A DNA stretch of 21,431 bases, from assembly GCA_030019485.1 (NCBI GenBank), contig JASEEW010000008.1, forward strand, positions 1 through 21,431. Direction: 5' to 3'. Made by a program: the position numbers and the translations under genes. A model generated the notes under the pieces. That model was not told where the DNA came from. It saw nothing but the letters and a program-made list of their open reading frames with translations, and searched no databases. This document shows, piece after piece, positions 1 to 8,688 of the stretch (its first letter is position 1; each line of letters opens with the position of its first letter). The DNA is from Thermoplasmatales archaeon (GTDB taxonomy: Archaea; Thermoplasmatota; JASEFT01; JAUWIS01).

Positions 1-1
1 T

Positions 2-598
2 GCAGGGATATGTTTCATCTGCAACCCCTGTGGGTTTAAGATTTGGGTGTTTCTCCAGTAATTATTTCTTAACGTTTTCTACACCAAAAAGAAGATGAAG
101 CATATTAACTCCCAGAGGCTTTTTGTCAGCCCATATTCCCGCAGCCTTTATGACCCGCCTCTTAAATAGTATCACCCATCGTTTCACCGTGTCACGATCC
201 ACCTGTATACCCATTTCCATCAATAGAATTTCCACTTTATTATATGGGTTAGTTGATGCTAAATGAAGAACCGTATCAACAATCGGTGCACCGTATGATA
301 TGCTTGGGTAGAATGGCCCATTTGATGCATATCTGTGGTTGCATCGTTTACATTTATATTGTTTGAGATAAACGTAAATGTCCTCTGGACCTTTATCAGT
401 AATTAGTCTACAAAATAGTCTATGTTGCTTTCCCTTTCGAATATAGTCTTTACATCCACATTTAGGACATATCTTAGGTTCATCATAGAGTCTGTCTTTA
501 TATAATTTTTTGATCCCATTGATTATCATCGAAACTAAAACAATCGAAGCTAATCGAGGGAGTTTCTTTGGTATCGGTTTACGCATATTTATTCCCAT
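2..598 (-). pseudogene. Zinc-ribbon transposase, 5' part, interrupted by an in-frame TAA
   Basis: The minus-strand frame encodes a zinc ribbon (CPKCGC, then about 35 residues later CKRCNHRY), followed by a helix-turn-helix-like stretch ending VDRDTVKRWV. This is the usual N-terminal layout of several DDE insertion-sequence transposases. The frame stops at a TAA (62-64) after GVENVKK. The same frame then stays open for 20 codons to the window edge and reads LLEKHPNLKPTGVADETYPC. DETY looks like the first catalytic Asp of a DDE domain, so the stop appears to break a longer gene rather than end it. I prefer the ATG at 596-598, downstream of a GGGGGGAGAG purine tract; a TTG at 620-622 is also in frame. 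A TATA-like TTATATAT lies at about 650-660 on the minus strand. The IS family is not assigned. A programmed recoding site or a short regulatory product cannot be excluded. Confidence 0.6.
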
Positions 599-694
599 CC
601 CTTTATCGTTCTCTCCCCCCAATTCTTGCTAGTCCCTAATAGGTATACCAGATATATAAGTCCTTCCTATTCTACACCCCCGGTATTTATATCA

Positions 695-731
695 GAAACC
701 TTTAAATTGCCCTTAATCCTTCTAAATTTTG
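695..731 (+). promoter_or_regulatory. Archaeal promoter of trkA (BRE/TATA), leaderless start
   Basis: GAAACC followed by TTTAAATT (701-708) fits a BRE plus TATA box. The box centre is about 27 bases before the ATG at 732, so the transcript should begin at or next to the start codon. No Shine-Dalgarno sequence is seen. Confidence 0.6.
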
Positions 732-2066
732 ATGTATGTTATTGTTGGCGGCGCAGGCGAGGTAGGCTATCATGTAGCAGAGGCTCTCTGCAATGAAGGG
801 CATGATGTGGCAGTGATTGAGAAAGAAGCAGAGGCATGTGAGAGGGCAGACAACCTTGATGCGCTTGTTGTAAAAGGCAATGCCGCAAGCCCGGAAGTGC
901 TTTCAGAGGCAGGCGTGGATAAAGCTGACATGTTCATAGGTGTTACAGGGGTGGATGAAGTAAATATGCTTGCATGCGCTATTGCGAAAACAAAGGGATG
1001 CAGAACGATATCCAGGATTAACATGCTTGATTACATCAACGAACCCATAACAACAGGGTACAGGGATGTTGGCATAGATGTTGCGGTATGCCCTGACCTT
1101 GTGGCGGCAATCAAAATGTCAAGGATGCTTCTTGTGCCGTCAATGCTTGATGCAGACATATTCGCAAAAGGCAGGGTGCAGGTTCTGGAATCAACCATTG
1201 AAAACACATCCCCTGTTGCAGGGAAAATGATAAAGGACATAGAGTTTCCGGAGGCATGCAACATTGTCGCAGTGTTCAGGAATGCGGATGTGATTATTCC
1301 GCACGGTGATGATGTTCTCCTGTCTAATGACAGGATTGTTGCAGTACTGGGTGAGCAAAATCTTATACCAAAAATGGAGGGGATTGTTGGCAGCCAAAAA
1401 CAGGTGACGGAAAAGGATGCTGTTGAAAGGGTGATTATTGTTGGCGCATCAAGAATAGGCGTGCATCTGGCACGTCTGCTTCAGGAGAGCGTAAATGTAA
1501 CCCTTATAGAACCATCAAAGGAGATGTGTGAAGCAACATCCGAGGTTTTGTCAAAGGTCACAGTAATCCATGGCAGTGAAACAGACAAGGATGTTCTTGT
1601 TGAGGAGGGAATTGCTGATGTTGATGCATTCATCGCGGCAAACACCAATGATGAAATCAACATGTTAGCCTGCCTGCTGGCAAAGGAGTATGGTGCAAAA
1701 AAAATCATAGCCCTGATTAACAGGCCTGAACTCAGGTCAGTGCTTGAACCTGTAGCGATGACAGTCAACCCCAGGCTTGTAACAATCTCGAGCATCCTTC
1801 AGTATGCAAGAAAGTCTGACCTGCTATCATTTAAGATGCTGAGAGAAGGGGAGGCTCAGATGCTGGAGTTCAAGGTTACAAATAAGTCAAAGGTTGCCAA
1901 CAGAAAACTTAAAAAGGCAGGCTTCCCCAGCAACAGCATTGTGGGTGCAATTGTCAGGGATGACAGGGTTATTATTCCGTCTGGTGAGGATGAAATAACG
2001 CCTGGCGACAGACTTATTGTTTTCGCCAGGACAGAAGGTATATCAAGACTTGAAAGGTTGTTCTGA
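732..2066 (+). CDS. trkA: TrkA, NAD-binding regulatory subunit of Trk potassium uptake
   Basis: This is a cytosolic RCK protein that gates the TrkH potassium channel in response to nucleotides. It has 444 residues and the double layout typical of full-length TrkA. The first Rossmann domain starts VIVGGAGEVG and the second starts VIIVGASRIG near residue 235. Each is followed by a C-terminal RCK domain (about 140-215 and 365-444), and both glycine motifs are intact. I choose the ATG at 732 over the upstream in-frame TTG at 729 because the TATA box at 701-708 places the transcript start there and MYVIVGG is a normal TrkA beginning. trkH follows after two bases, so the pair is co-transcribed and probably forms one complex. 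Identification is firm. Confidence 0.93.
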   Translation: MYVIVGGAGEVGYHVAEALCNEGHDVAVIEKEAEACERADNLDALVVKGNAASPEVLSEAGVDKADMFIGVTGVDEVNMLACAIAKTKGCRTISRINMLDYINEPITTGYRDVGIDVAVCPDLVAAIKMSRMLLVPSMLDADIFAKGRVQVLESTIENTSPVAGKMIKDIEFPEACNIVAVFRNADVIIPHGDDVLLSNDRIVAVLGEQNLIPKMEGIVGSQKQVTEKDAVERVIIVGASRIGVHLARLLQESVNVTLIEPSKEMCEATSEVLSKVTVIHGSETDKDVLVEEGIADVDAFIAANTNDEINMLACLLAKEYGAKKIIALINRPELRSVLEPVAMTVNPRLVTISSILQYARKSDLLSFKMLREGEAQMLEFKVTNKSKVANRKLKKAGFPSNSIVGAIVRDDRVIIPSGEDEITPGDRLIVFARTEGISRLERLF

Positions 2067-2068
2067 AC

Positions 2069-3733
2069 ATGAAAATTACATTAAGGTTGAGGGCTGTTTC
2101 CGGTGCAATTGGGCTTATACTGCTGCTTTTCAGCCTCACGTTTATTCTACCCATACTTGTGGCTGTGTGGTACTCTGAAAACATTGTCACCACCATTGTC
2201 TCATATCTTGTTCCAATGATTATAACAGCCAACACTGGTTTGATACTATGGCTCATTGGAAATGAGGTGGCAATGAAGGAGAAAAAAATTTTCCTAACCA
2301 TAGGGCTTGGCTGGATTGTGATGATGGCTTTCCCTGTTGCAATGATTATGCCCATGGGGACCCAGATGTTCTACGTAATAGCAGGCTGCATCCTGACAAT
2401 CATACTCATAGTGATATTCATAATACTCAGATTTTTTGAAAGAAGCAGAAGTCTGGATCTGAGGGACAGGGAAGCATTTGTCACTGTTGGAGTAGGATGG
2501 ATTATTATCGCATTTCTCGGCTCACTGCCGTATGTGTTCAGCGGAACACTGGGTTATGTTGATGCATTTTTTGAAACAATGTCAGGTTTTGCAACCTGCG
2601 GCTCAACTGTTTTAACAGTGTCAAATGGAGCAGACTACCTTGATGTCTATTCTCATAGTATAATGTTCTGGAGGGCTCTGACACAGTGGCTTGGGGGTAT
2701 GGGCATCATTGTTTTATCTGTTGTTGTGCTGGCAAGGGTTATGGGCGGCGGCGGTGCAAAACTGTTCAGGGCTGAGGCTGCAGGGCACAGGGTGACAAGG
2801 CTAAAGCCGAGGATAAGGGAAACAGCGTCTATACTCTGGAAAATATATCTTTTGTTCACTGTTGTTCAGATAATCCTGCTTGCCGTAGCAGGCATGACTG
2901 TGTATGATGCAGTGTGCCATTCTTTCACGTCCCTTTCAACAGGGGGATTTTCAACAAGAAGTATGAGTGTAGAAGCATATCATAATCCTATAATTGAAAC
3001 CATAATAATAGCATTTATGATTATTGGAAGCTGGAGCTACGTCATGCATTACCATGTCCTAACCGGGAAAAAGGAAGGATACATCCATGATCCGGAGACT
3101 AGACTTCATATGTTTATCCTGGGGATAGGTTCACTCCTTGTTGTTTTAAGCCTGATAATGAATAATGTGTATTCAGTCGCGGATGCAATTAGATACGGGA
3201 TTTTTAATACTGTGTCCTGCGGTACAACAACCGGTTTCTCCTCAGCAAACTTTGATTTATGGCCTGTTCCTGCAAAAATTGTTCTTGTGCTGTTAATGTT
3301 TGTCGGAGGATGCGTTGGCAGTACTGCTGGTGGAATAAAAATTGTTAGAACCCTTATCCTGCTTAAAATGGGAAAAAGGGAAATCCAGAAGGTTGTCAGG
3401 CCAAGGGCTGTGATGCCTGTAACCCTTGGCGGAAAAACATTGTCTGAGGATGTTGTCAGAAATGTTTCATCCTTTTTTCTCTTGTATCTTGTCACATTTG
3501 TTGTAGCCACCATCCTTTTATCATTCACAGGACTGGATGCTGTAACATCATCAACAGCGGTTGCAACAACAATGGGAACAGTGGGTCCTGGAATGGGTGA
3601 TGTTGGTCCTGCATGCACATTCGCATTCGTATCACCACTCGGTAAAATACTTTTATCAATGTGCATGTGGATTGGCAGGCTTGAGCTCTTCACCTGCTTA
3701 ATTCTGTTTCTGCCAGGGGCTTATAAATCATGA
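2069..3733 (+). CDS. trkH: TrkH-type potassium channel subunit
   Basis: This is an integral membrane protein that moves K+ into the cell together with TrkA. Its 554 residues include about ten hydrophobic segments. Four pore-loop repeats can be picked out by their filter motifs: FATCGST (about 174-180), LSTGGFST, CGTTTGFSS and MGTVGPGMG. The fold repeat (membrane helix, pore loop, membrane helix) and the length both fit the TrkH/KtrB superfamily. The first filter reads TCGS, a slight variation on the usual Thr/Ser-rich form. The gene starts two bases after trkA stops and its own stop abuts the ribosome site of recJ, so it lies inside an operon. TrkG or KtrB would be alternative names, but pairing with a full double-RCK TrkA favours TrkH. 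Confidence 0.92.
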   Translation: MKITLRLRAVSGAIGLILLLFSLTFILPILVAVWYSENIVTTIVSYLVPMIITANTGLILWLIGNEVAMKEKKIFLTIGLGWIVMMAFPVAMIMPMGTQMFYVIAGCILTIILIVIFIILRFFERSRSLDLRDREAFVTVGVGWIIIAFLGSLPYVFSGTLGYVDAFFETMSGFATCGSTVLTVSNGADYLDVYSHSIMFWRALTQWLGGMGIIVLSVVVLARVMGGGGAKLFRAEAAGHRVTRLKPRIRETASILWKIYLLFTVVQIILLAVAGMTVYDAVCHSFTSLSTGGFSTRSMSVEAYHNPIIETIIIAFMIIGSWSYVMHYHVLTGKKEGYIHDPETRLHMFILGIGSLLVVLSLIMNNVYSVADAIRYGIFNTVSCGTTTGFSSANFDLWPVPAKIVLVLLMFVGGCVGSTAGGIKIVRTLILLKMGKREIQKVVRPRAVMPVTLGGKTLSEDVVRNVSSFFLLYLVTFVVATILLSFTGLDAVTSSTAVATTMGTVGPGMGDVGPACTFAFVSPLGKILLSMCMWIGRLELFTCLILFLPGAYKS

Positions 3734-3743
3734 GGTGAAAATT

Positions 3744-4958
3744 ATGGAACTTGATAGCATGACCCTGTTTGAAAGGATAAAAAGGGCATCGAATGTCGTC
3801 CTGAATGCTGAAAATGTCAGAATAATTTCCCATTACGATGCTGATGGTATTGCTGCTGCAGGTATTGTGTGCAACGCGCTTCTCAGAAAAAATCTCAAAT
3901 TTCATGTATCATTTGTGAAAAGTCTTGGCTCTAAAACAATTGAGAGAATAAGTCATGAGAAAAACTTCCTTGTTTTGTTTCTTGACATGGGCAGCGGTCA
4001 GATTGATGACATAGAGGAGATAAAATCAAAGGTTATGATACTTGACCATCACGCCCAGTTCAGGGATTCAAATATAACCCAGATTAACCCGCATTTTTTT
4101 GGAATGAACGGAGCTGATGAGGCATGCGCTTCAACATTATCATTTCTCCTTGCGAAATCCATGGATGAAAAAAACAGTGACCTTGCTGGTTTATGCGCTG
4201 CCGGAATAGTTGGAGACAAGCAAATCCCTTTCAAAGGCCTGAACAGGGAAATAGTTGAGGAAGGAATCAAAAACAATTTCATCAGAAAAGAAAAAGGTTT
4301 AAGTCTGGGCTTAGAACCATTTTTCAAAAACGGTTTCAATGCAACAGGAAACAAAAGGTTTGATGATAGCATGATAATCATGAAGCTTCTGAAACAAAAC
4401 GTGAAATATGATGTTGTTGAAAAATTTTTTGGAATCTACTATATCTCAGAATATGAAACAGATGCGTTAACATTTTCAGATGTTTTGAATGCCTGCGGGA
4501 GAACAGATAATGAAGGGCTTGGTCTTGAGATTTGCTTAAATAAAAACATGTTTAGAGAAGGATTAAAGGTAAAAGAGGGATATGAAAAAGAGGTAAAAAA
4601 ATACGCCTCAAACCTGAATGATGAGGTAAAAACAATGAATCATATCCAGTATTTTTACTCTGAGAAACCAAACCTTTCAGGTACTCTCGCAGGCATAGGG
4701 ATGGCATATCTCTTTGACCAGGAAAAACCAACACTGGCGCTCTCAAAAGTAAACAGCCTGCTCAGGGTTTCATCCAGAGGAACAGGATACCTTGTTGACA
4801 AAGGCCTGGATTTGGCAAAGGCATTGAAAACATCTGCTGAATCATTAGGCGGTCATGGTGGAGGACACAGCATTGCTGCTGGCGCAACCATCTCAAAGGA
4901 CAAGGATGAGGAATTTCTTAACATTGTTGACAGCGTTGTTGGGGAGCAGATGAAATGA
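3744..4958 (+). CDS. recJ: Archaeal RecJ-like DHH-family exonuclease
   Basis: This is a DHH/DHHA1 phosphoesterase. Archaeal members degrade single-stranded nucleic acid, and some bind GINS in the replisome. All metal-binding motifs are visible: HYDADGIAAAG near residue 30, LDMGSGQ, MILDHH near 100, AAGIVGDKQ, and the C-terminal DHHA1 motif GGHGGGHSIAAGA near 370. An active enzyme is therefore expected. The start is the ATG at 3744: GAGGTGA at 3732-3738 is a good Shine-Dalgarno sequence ending five bases before it, which makes the in-frame GTG at 3735 part of the ribosome site. The gene overlaps pcc1 by four bases (ATGA). A recJ-pcc1 pair is common in Euryarchaeota, so placement behind trkAH is the unusual part. 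An oligoribonuclease-type role is also possible. Confidence 0.85.
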   Translation: MELDSMTLFERIKRASNVVLNAENVRIISHYDADGIAAAGIVCNALLRKNLKFHVSFVKSLGSKTIERISHEKNFLVLFLDMGSGQIDDIEEIKSKVMILDHHAQFRDSNITQINPHFFGMNGADEACASTLSFLLAKSMDEKNSDLAGLCAAGIVGDKQIPFKGLNREIVEEGIKNNFIRKEKGLSLGLEPFFKNGFNATGNKRFDDSMIIMKLLKQNVKYDVVEKFFGIYYISEYETDALTFSDVLNACGRTDNEGLGLEICLNKNMFREGLKVKEGYEKEVKKYASNLNDEVKTMNHIQYFYSEKPNLSGTLAGIGMAYLFDQEKPTLALSKVNSLLRVSSRGTGYLVDKGLDLAKALKTSAESLGGHGGGHSIAAGATISKDKDEEFLNIVDSVVGEQMK

Positions 4959-5179
4959 AAATAACATGCAAAATGGTGTTTGAGTACAAAAACAAAAAAA
5001 ACGCAGAAAGCATAGCAAAATCCATAAAGGTTGACAACTACATTTTTGTGAAAACAAAAACGGATGGAAACAGAATAATGTCAGAAATAGTATCAAAATC
5101 TATTCCATCTATGCTGCATACTGTTGATGATTACCTTTCGTGTGTTGGTGTGGCTGAGAAGATGATAGATAAAACATAA
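4955..5179 (+). CDS. pcc1: Pcc1, dimerisation subunit of the KEOPS tRNA t6A complex
   Basis: This small protein (74 residues) matches archaeal Pcc1 in length and in its C-terminal motif, S-I-P-S-M-L-H-T-V-D-D-Y-L-S-C, followed by VAEKMI. In KEOPS, Pcc1 binds Kae1 and dimerises the complex that adds threonylcarbamoyl to A37 of ANN-decoding tRNAs. That set would include the tRNA-Ser(GCT) at 8651. The ATG overlaps the recJ stop as ATGA, which implies translational coupling. It is the last gene of the trk-recJ operon and converges on dtdA with a 16-base gap. The assignment rests on this motif and the recJ neighbour, a recurrent archaeal pairing. Confidence 0.82.
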   Translation: MKITCKMVFEYKNKKNAESIAKSIKVDNYIFVKTKTDGNRIMSEIVSKSIPSMLHTVDDYLSCVGVAEKMIDKT

Positions 5180-5181
5180 AC

Positions 5182-5222
5182 CAGACAATTCTGCCTCAAA
5201 GTTCAGTCTGAGGTGGTTTTTT
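5182..5222 (+). terminator. Possible terminator after pcc1
   Basis: CCTCA (5194-5198) can pair with TGAGG (5209-5213), and six Ts follow at 5217-5222. An overlapping alternative pairs CAGAC (5182-5186) with GTCTG (5206-5210). The T run is the part most likely to matter in an archaeon. The site overlaps the 3' end of the convergent dtdA gene. Confidence 0.35.
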
Positions 5223-6032
5223 CCCCAGATCCTCCAAATCATCCTCCCTTACATCCTTAATCCCTTTACTCTCAAAAACCTCTTTCAGTTTCCTGTAATC
5301 AGATTTTTTCATTCCTTTCCTATGGAAATAAACAAAATCTGGTTTTGATTTCTGGATGATTTCATCTACCATTGACTCATCAATGTTTTCTATCTGGTAT
5401 TTTGGGAGCATGTGCGCAAATGAAACCTTTTTTGAAAGCGTAAGCCCGGTGAATCTTGGCGCATAATGTCCTCCTCCAACACCTATCAAAACAGGATGTT
5501 TTTCATGGTAGTTTATTGTTTCAATTATTGTTTCAGCAATAACCTTTCCTGCTTTTTCGTCCTTCCAAGAGTTTTCATCGCTTCCGATTTCAATAAAAAA
5601 AGCCGGTGTTTTCAGGTATGGTCCATGATGTGTTACCTCAAAGCAAACATGATAATCTGCTTTGTTTTTTTCTTTCATTATCCTCAGGGCTGCTGTCATA
5701 AGATGAGGAGAAGCTGGAACAAGTGTTTTTTCCCTTCCACCAAAATCCGGTTTGCTGTAATTTCCAACAGGATGAGCGCTCAGTGTTTTCATCCCTGACC
5801 CGCTTTTGTGTTTTGATGCAAAAATCACAGAATCAAACTTAACACCAAGTTGTTCCTCAATCTCTGAATCAATGTTATCATGATAAAGATGTTCATCATC
5901 AATAACGGTCAAGACAATGTCTTCATATCTATATAATTTGTTATCCATCTTATTCCATCTCACAGATTTCATTAAATGATTTCCAATATTTATGCTTGCT
6001 TTATCCTCCCCCGAAACAACTATTAGTATCAT
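5196..6032 (-). CDS. dtdA: D-aminoacyl-tRNA deacylase, archaeal GEK1/DtdA type
   Basis: DtdA hydrolyses D-aminoacyl-tRNA, keeping D-amino acids out of protein synthesis; archaea use this zinc enzyme in place of bacterial DTD. The 278 residues carry the family signatures: SAHPVGNYSKPDFGG, FEVTHHGPYLKTPAFFIEIGS and GVGGGHYAPRFT, with His/Glu residues suited to metal binding. The length is normal for the family. The start is the ATG at 6030-6032. Upstream on the minus strand lies AATATACAT (complement of 6059-6067), a TATA box about 31 bases away, giving a very short leader. The gene is divergent from hef and convergent with pcc1. It is not part of the pcc1 transcript, although both act on tRNA quality. 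Confidence 0.92.
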   Translation of the reverse strand: MILIVVSGEDKASINIGNHLMKSVRWNKMDNKLYRYEDIVLTVIDDEHLYHDNIDSEIEEQLGVKFDSVIFASKHKSGSGMKTLSAHPVGNYSKPDFGGREKTLVPASPHLMTAALRIMKEKNKADYHVCFEVTHHGPYLKTPAFFIEIGSDENSWKDEKAGKVIAETIIETINYHEKHPVLIGVGGGHYAPRFTGLTLSKKVSFAHMLPKYQIENIDESMVDEIIQKSKPDFVYFHRKGMKKSDYRKLKEVFESKGIKDVREDDLEDLGKKPPQTEL

Positions 6033-6069
6033 GCAAACATTGAATAGTTTACAATCTTATGTATATTTT
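6033..6069. promoter_or_regulatory. Shared divergent promoter region, dtdA (-) and hef (+)
   Basis: ATGTATATT (6059-6067) read on the minus strand is a TATA box for dtdA. On the plus strand, a weaker AATAGTTTA (6043-6051) lies about 24 bases before a GTG at 6070 and may serve hef. If both are real, the two transcripts start within about 40 bases of each other and could interfere. Confidence 0.4.
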
Positions 6070-8313
6070 GTGTACATAGAACACCCTCTTATAAGGAAAA
6101 ATGAGATTGAAAGAAGGGAGTACCAGACCTGTATTGCTAAAACCTGCCTTGAGAAATCAACATTGGTTGTGCTGCCAACAGGCATGGGAAAAACAGTTAT
6201 AGCACTGCTTGTTATAGCAGAAAAAATAAAAGATGGGAAAATACTTTTTCTTGCACCAACAAAACCACTTGTTGAGCAGCACTATAATTTTCTAAAAAAT
6301 TTTCTGCTGGAGGAAAAAATCACAATGTTCACAGGTGAGGTGTCTCCAAGGAAAAGACGTGAAATGTGGGAAAACAACAAGATAATTGTTTCAACACCGC
6401 AGGTGATACAGAATGATATCATATCAGGCAAAACCTGTCTGGATGATGTCGCACTGATTGTTTTTGATGAGGCACACAGGTCTGCTGGCGAGTACGCCTA
6501 TGTTTTCATAGCAGAAAGATACAGCGGACTGGTGCTTGGCATGACTGCATCGCCTGGAAGCAGGGCTGAAGCAATACTTGAGGTGTGCAACAATCTGAAA
6601 ATAAAAGGTGTGGAAATCAGAAGTAAATACGACCCTGATGTCAGGGAGTATGTGCAGGATATTGATCTCAATTGGATAAAGGTGGAGCTGCCAGAAGATA
6701 TTAAGAATATAGTTATTTTGCTCAACAATGTTTTGGAAGAAAAAATAAAGGGGTTACGCTCTTTTGGTTTGATAAAACCAAGAGGAAGTGTTTCGACAAA
6801 GGAGCTGCTGGACGCCCAGAAAAGAATTCAGTCAAGGATAAAGGCAAAGATGCCGAGACCTCCTCCATCACTGTTTTTTGCTGCTGTCCTTCAGGCTGAG
6901 GCTATAAAAATAAATCATGGGATTGAGCTTGCGCAATCTCAGGGCATCAGCGCTTTAAGGAACTATTTTGACAGGCTGAAAAATGATAAATCGAAAGCCG
7001 CGAAATCCTTGATGCGAAACCCTGATGTTGAAAAGGCGGTCTCACTTGCCCTGTCAATAGAATACGAGCATCCTAAACTTGCGAAGGTGATGGAGGTTGT
7101 TGGCAGGCAGATGGATGTTAAAAAGGATTCAAGGATTATGGTTTTCACACATTACAGGGACACGTCCGAGCTTGTTGCAAACAGGCTGAACAGCATGGAT
7201 GGTGTGAGGGCTGCGAGGTTCATAGGGCAGGCTGACAAAAACGGTGACAGGGGCTTGAGGCAGAAGGAGCAGGCAGAGCTTATTCAGAAATTCAAAAACA
7301 ATGAGTACAATGTGCTTGTTGCAACATCGGTTGGTGAAGAAGGACTGGACATCCCTGAAACAGACCTTGTTGTGTTCTATGAGCCAATACCATCTGAAAT
7401 AAGAACTATTCAAAGAAGGGGGAGGACAGGGAGAAAAAGACCTGGAAAGGTTGTGGTGCTTATCACAAGGAAAACAAGGGATGAGGCATACTACTGGTCC
7501 AGCCTGAGAAAGGAAAAAAATATGAGGTATGAACTGCAGCATCTAAGGGCAGAACTCAGCAGAAAAATTGATGGTATGTCAGCAAAGGTTGAGCCAGGGC
7601 TGTCAGAACACCCAAAGGATATGCCTTCCAGAAACATGAAGGGGCAGATGAAGCTGCTTGATTTCAAGGAAAACAAAATAAATATTGTTGCTGATGTGAG
7701 GGAGTTTAACTCAAACGTTGTCAAAGAACTTTCCAGGATGGATGTTGCAGTTGTGCCAGAGCAGCTTGAAAACGGGGACTATGTCCTCTCAGACAGGGTT
7801 GGTGTGGAAAGGAAGGAGGTAAATGATTTTTTGCAGTCCATGATTGACGGCAGACTTTTTCAGCAGCTAAAAAATCTGAAAAACAGCTATGTCAGACCCA
7901 TGCTTGTTCTGGAGGGGGAAGGTTTGTTCACAACCAGAAAAATCAGTCAGGGCGCAATATTTGGCGCGCTTGCCTGCATTGTCGCAGATTACGGGATACC
8001 AATTATTCAGACGAAAGATGAAAAGGAAACTGCAAGTCTCATGTTTTCCATAGCCAGAAGAGAGTTTGGGGAGGGGAGAATAGCAGGTGTGCGTGGGGAG
8101 AAATGCAGGATGTCATTGAGTGAACGTCAGCAGTTCATAGTGGAGGGACTTCCAAATGTTTCAGGTGTTCTCGCCCAGCGTCTTCTCTCACAATTCGGCT
8201 CAATAAAAGCCATAGCAGATGCAGACATGGAGGAACTTGTAAAGGTAAATGGCGTTGGCAAAAAGAAAGCAGAGGATATTGTGAACACGCTGAGGGCGAA
8301 ATATCTGCGATAA
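6070..8313 (+). CDS. hef: Hef, XPF-family helicase-nuclease for stalled forks
   Basis: Hef (FANCM-like) remodels and cleaves stalled or branched DNA forks. Domain order is intact. The superfamily 2 helicase has LPTGMGKT, DEAH, TASPG and a C-terminal helicase lobe ending TIQRRGRTGR. The insert between the lobes has the Hef-type thumb. The XPF nuclease has VADVRE, then GDYVLSDRVGVERKEVNDF, which is the catalytic ERKxxxD. The tandem helix-hairpin-helix at the end reads LPNVSGVLAQRLL and VNGVGKKKAEDIV. The protein is about 747 residues, normal for Hef. The frame is open back to an ATG at 5992, which would overlap dtdA, and another ATG lies at 6031. I prefer the GTG at 6070 because family members begin with a YIEHPLI-like segment and a weak TATA sits before it. 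The start is uncertain; the identity is not. Confidence 0.93.
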   Translation: MYIEHPLIRKNEIERREYQTCIAKTCLEKSTLVVLPTGMGKTVIALLVIAEKIKDGKILFLAPTKPLVEQHYNFLKNFLLEEKITMFTGEVSPRKRREMWENNKIIVSTPQVIQNDIISGKTCLDDVALIVFDEAHRSAGEYAYVFIAERYSGLVLGMTASPGSRAEAILEVCNNLKIKGVEIRSKYDPDVREYVQDIDLNWIKVELPEDIKNIVILLNNVLEEKIKGLRSFGLIKPRGSVSTKELLDAQKRIQSRIKAKMPRPPPSLFFAAVLQAEAIKINHGIELAQSQGISALRNYFDRLKNDKSKAAKSLMRNPDVEKAVSLALSIEYEHPKLAKVMEVVGRQMDVKKDSRIMVFTHYRDTSELVANRLNSMDGVRAARFIGQADKNGDRGLRQKEQAELIQKFKNNEYNVLVATSVGEEGLDIPETDLVVFYEPIPSEIRTIQRRGRTGRKRPGKVVVLITRKTRDEAYYWSSLRKEKNMRYELQHLRAELSRKIDGMSAKVEPGLSEHPKDMPSRNMKGQMKLLDFKENKINIVADVREFNSNVVKELSRMDVAVVPEQLENGDYVLSDRVGVERKEVNDFLQSMIDGRLFQQLKNLKNSYVRPMLVLEGEGLFTTRKISQGAIFGALACIVADYGIPIIQTKDEKETASLMFSIARREFGEGRIAGVRGEKCRMSLSERQQFIVEGLPNVSGVLAQRLLSQFGSIKAIADADMEELVKVNGVGKKKAEDIVNTLRAKYLR

Positions 8314-8355
8314 TCTTTATTTCCCATAAGCATATTACCTGTTTAGGTGATAATC

Positions 8356-8613
8356 ATGGTTGCCGAAGAAAAAATAAAGCAGATTACAGAGGTACTGGAT
8401 CAACTTGCAGATGATGTGTCTGTGCCAAGAAACATTAGAAAGGGGGCTCAGGAGGCAAAAAGCATGCTGCTGAAAAAAGATGACCCGTTAGATATGAGAA
8501 CAGCATCTGCAAACTCTAAACTTGATGATCTTGCAAACGACCCGAATATTCCGATGCATGCAAGAACACTTATCTGGAGCATTATGAGCCAGCTGGAAAG
8601 TGTGAAAACATAG
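8356..8613 (+). CDS. UPF0147 family protein
   Basis: This is an archaeal protein of about 85 residues with no established function. It is helical, with the family pattern LADDVSVPRNIRKGAQEAK, then a second similar block LANDPNIPMHARTLIW. The two halves look like an internal repeat (S/N-x-P-x-x-x-R). AGGTGAT at 8345-8351 is a Shine-Dalgarno sequence five bases before the ATG at 8356, which excludes the in-frame GTG at 8347. A TATA-like CTTTATTT at about 8315-8322 follows the hef stop, so the gene may have its own promoter. The next feature is tRNA-Ser. Confidence 0.85.
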   Translation: MVAEEKIKQITEVLDQLADDVSVPRNIRKGAQEAKSMLLKKDDPLDMRTASANSKLDDLANDPNIPMHARTLIWSIMSQLESVKT

Positions 8614-8624
8614 TTTTTTATATA
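8613..8624 (+). promoter_or_regulatory. TATA box of tRNA-Ser
   Basis: TTTTTTATATA is centred about 31 bases before the first base of the tRNA (8651). It directly follows the stop of the UPF0147 gene. Confidence 0.6.
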
Positions 8625-8688
8625 CAAAAATTAATATTAAATAAGGAAGGGCGGGGATAGCCCAGCCTGGTAAGGCGACAGATTGCTA

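Noticed and set aside
3106..3693. 195-codon open frame on the minus strand
   Set aside because: It is antisense to trkH and low in complexity (Thr/Pro/Val/Ile-rich), as expected of the complement of membrane-helix codons.
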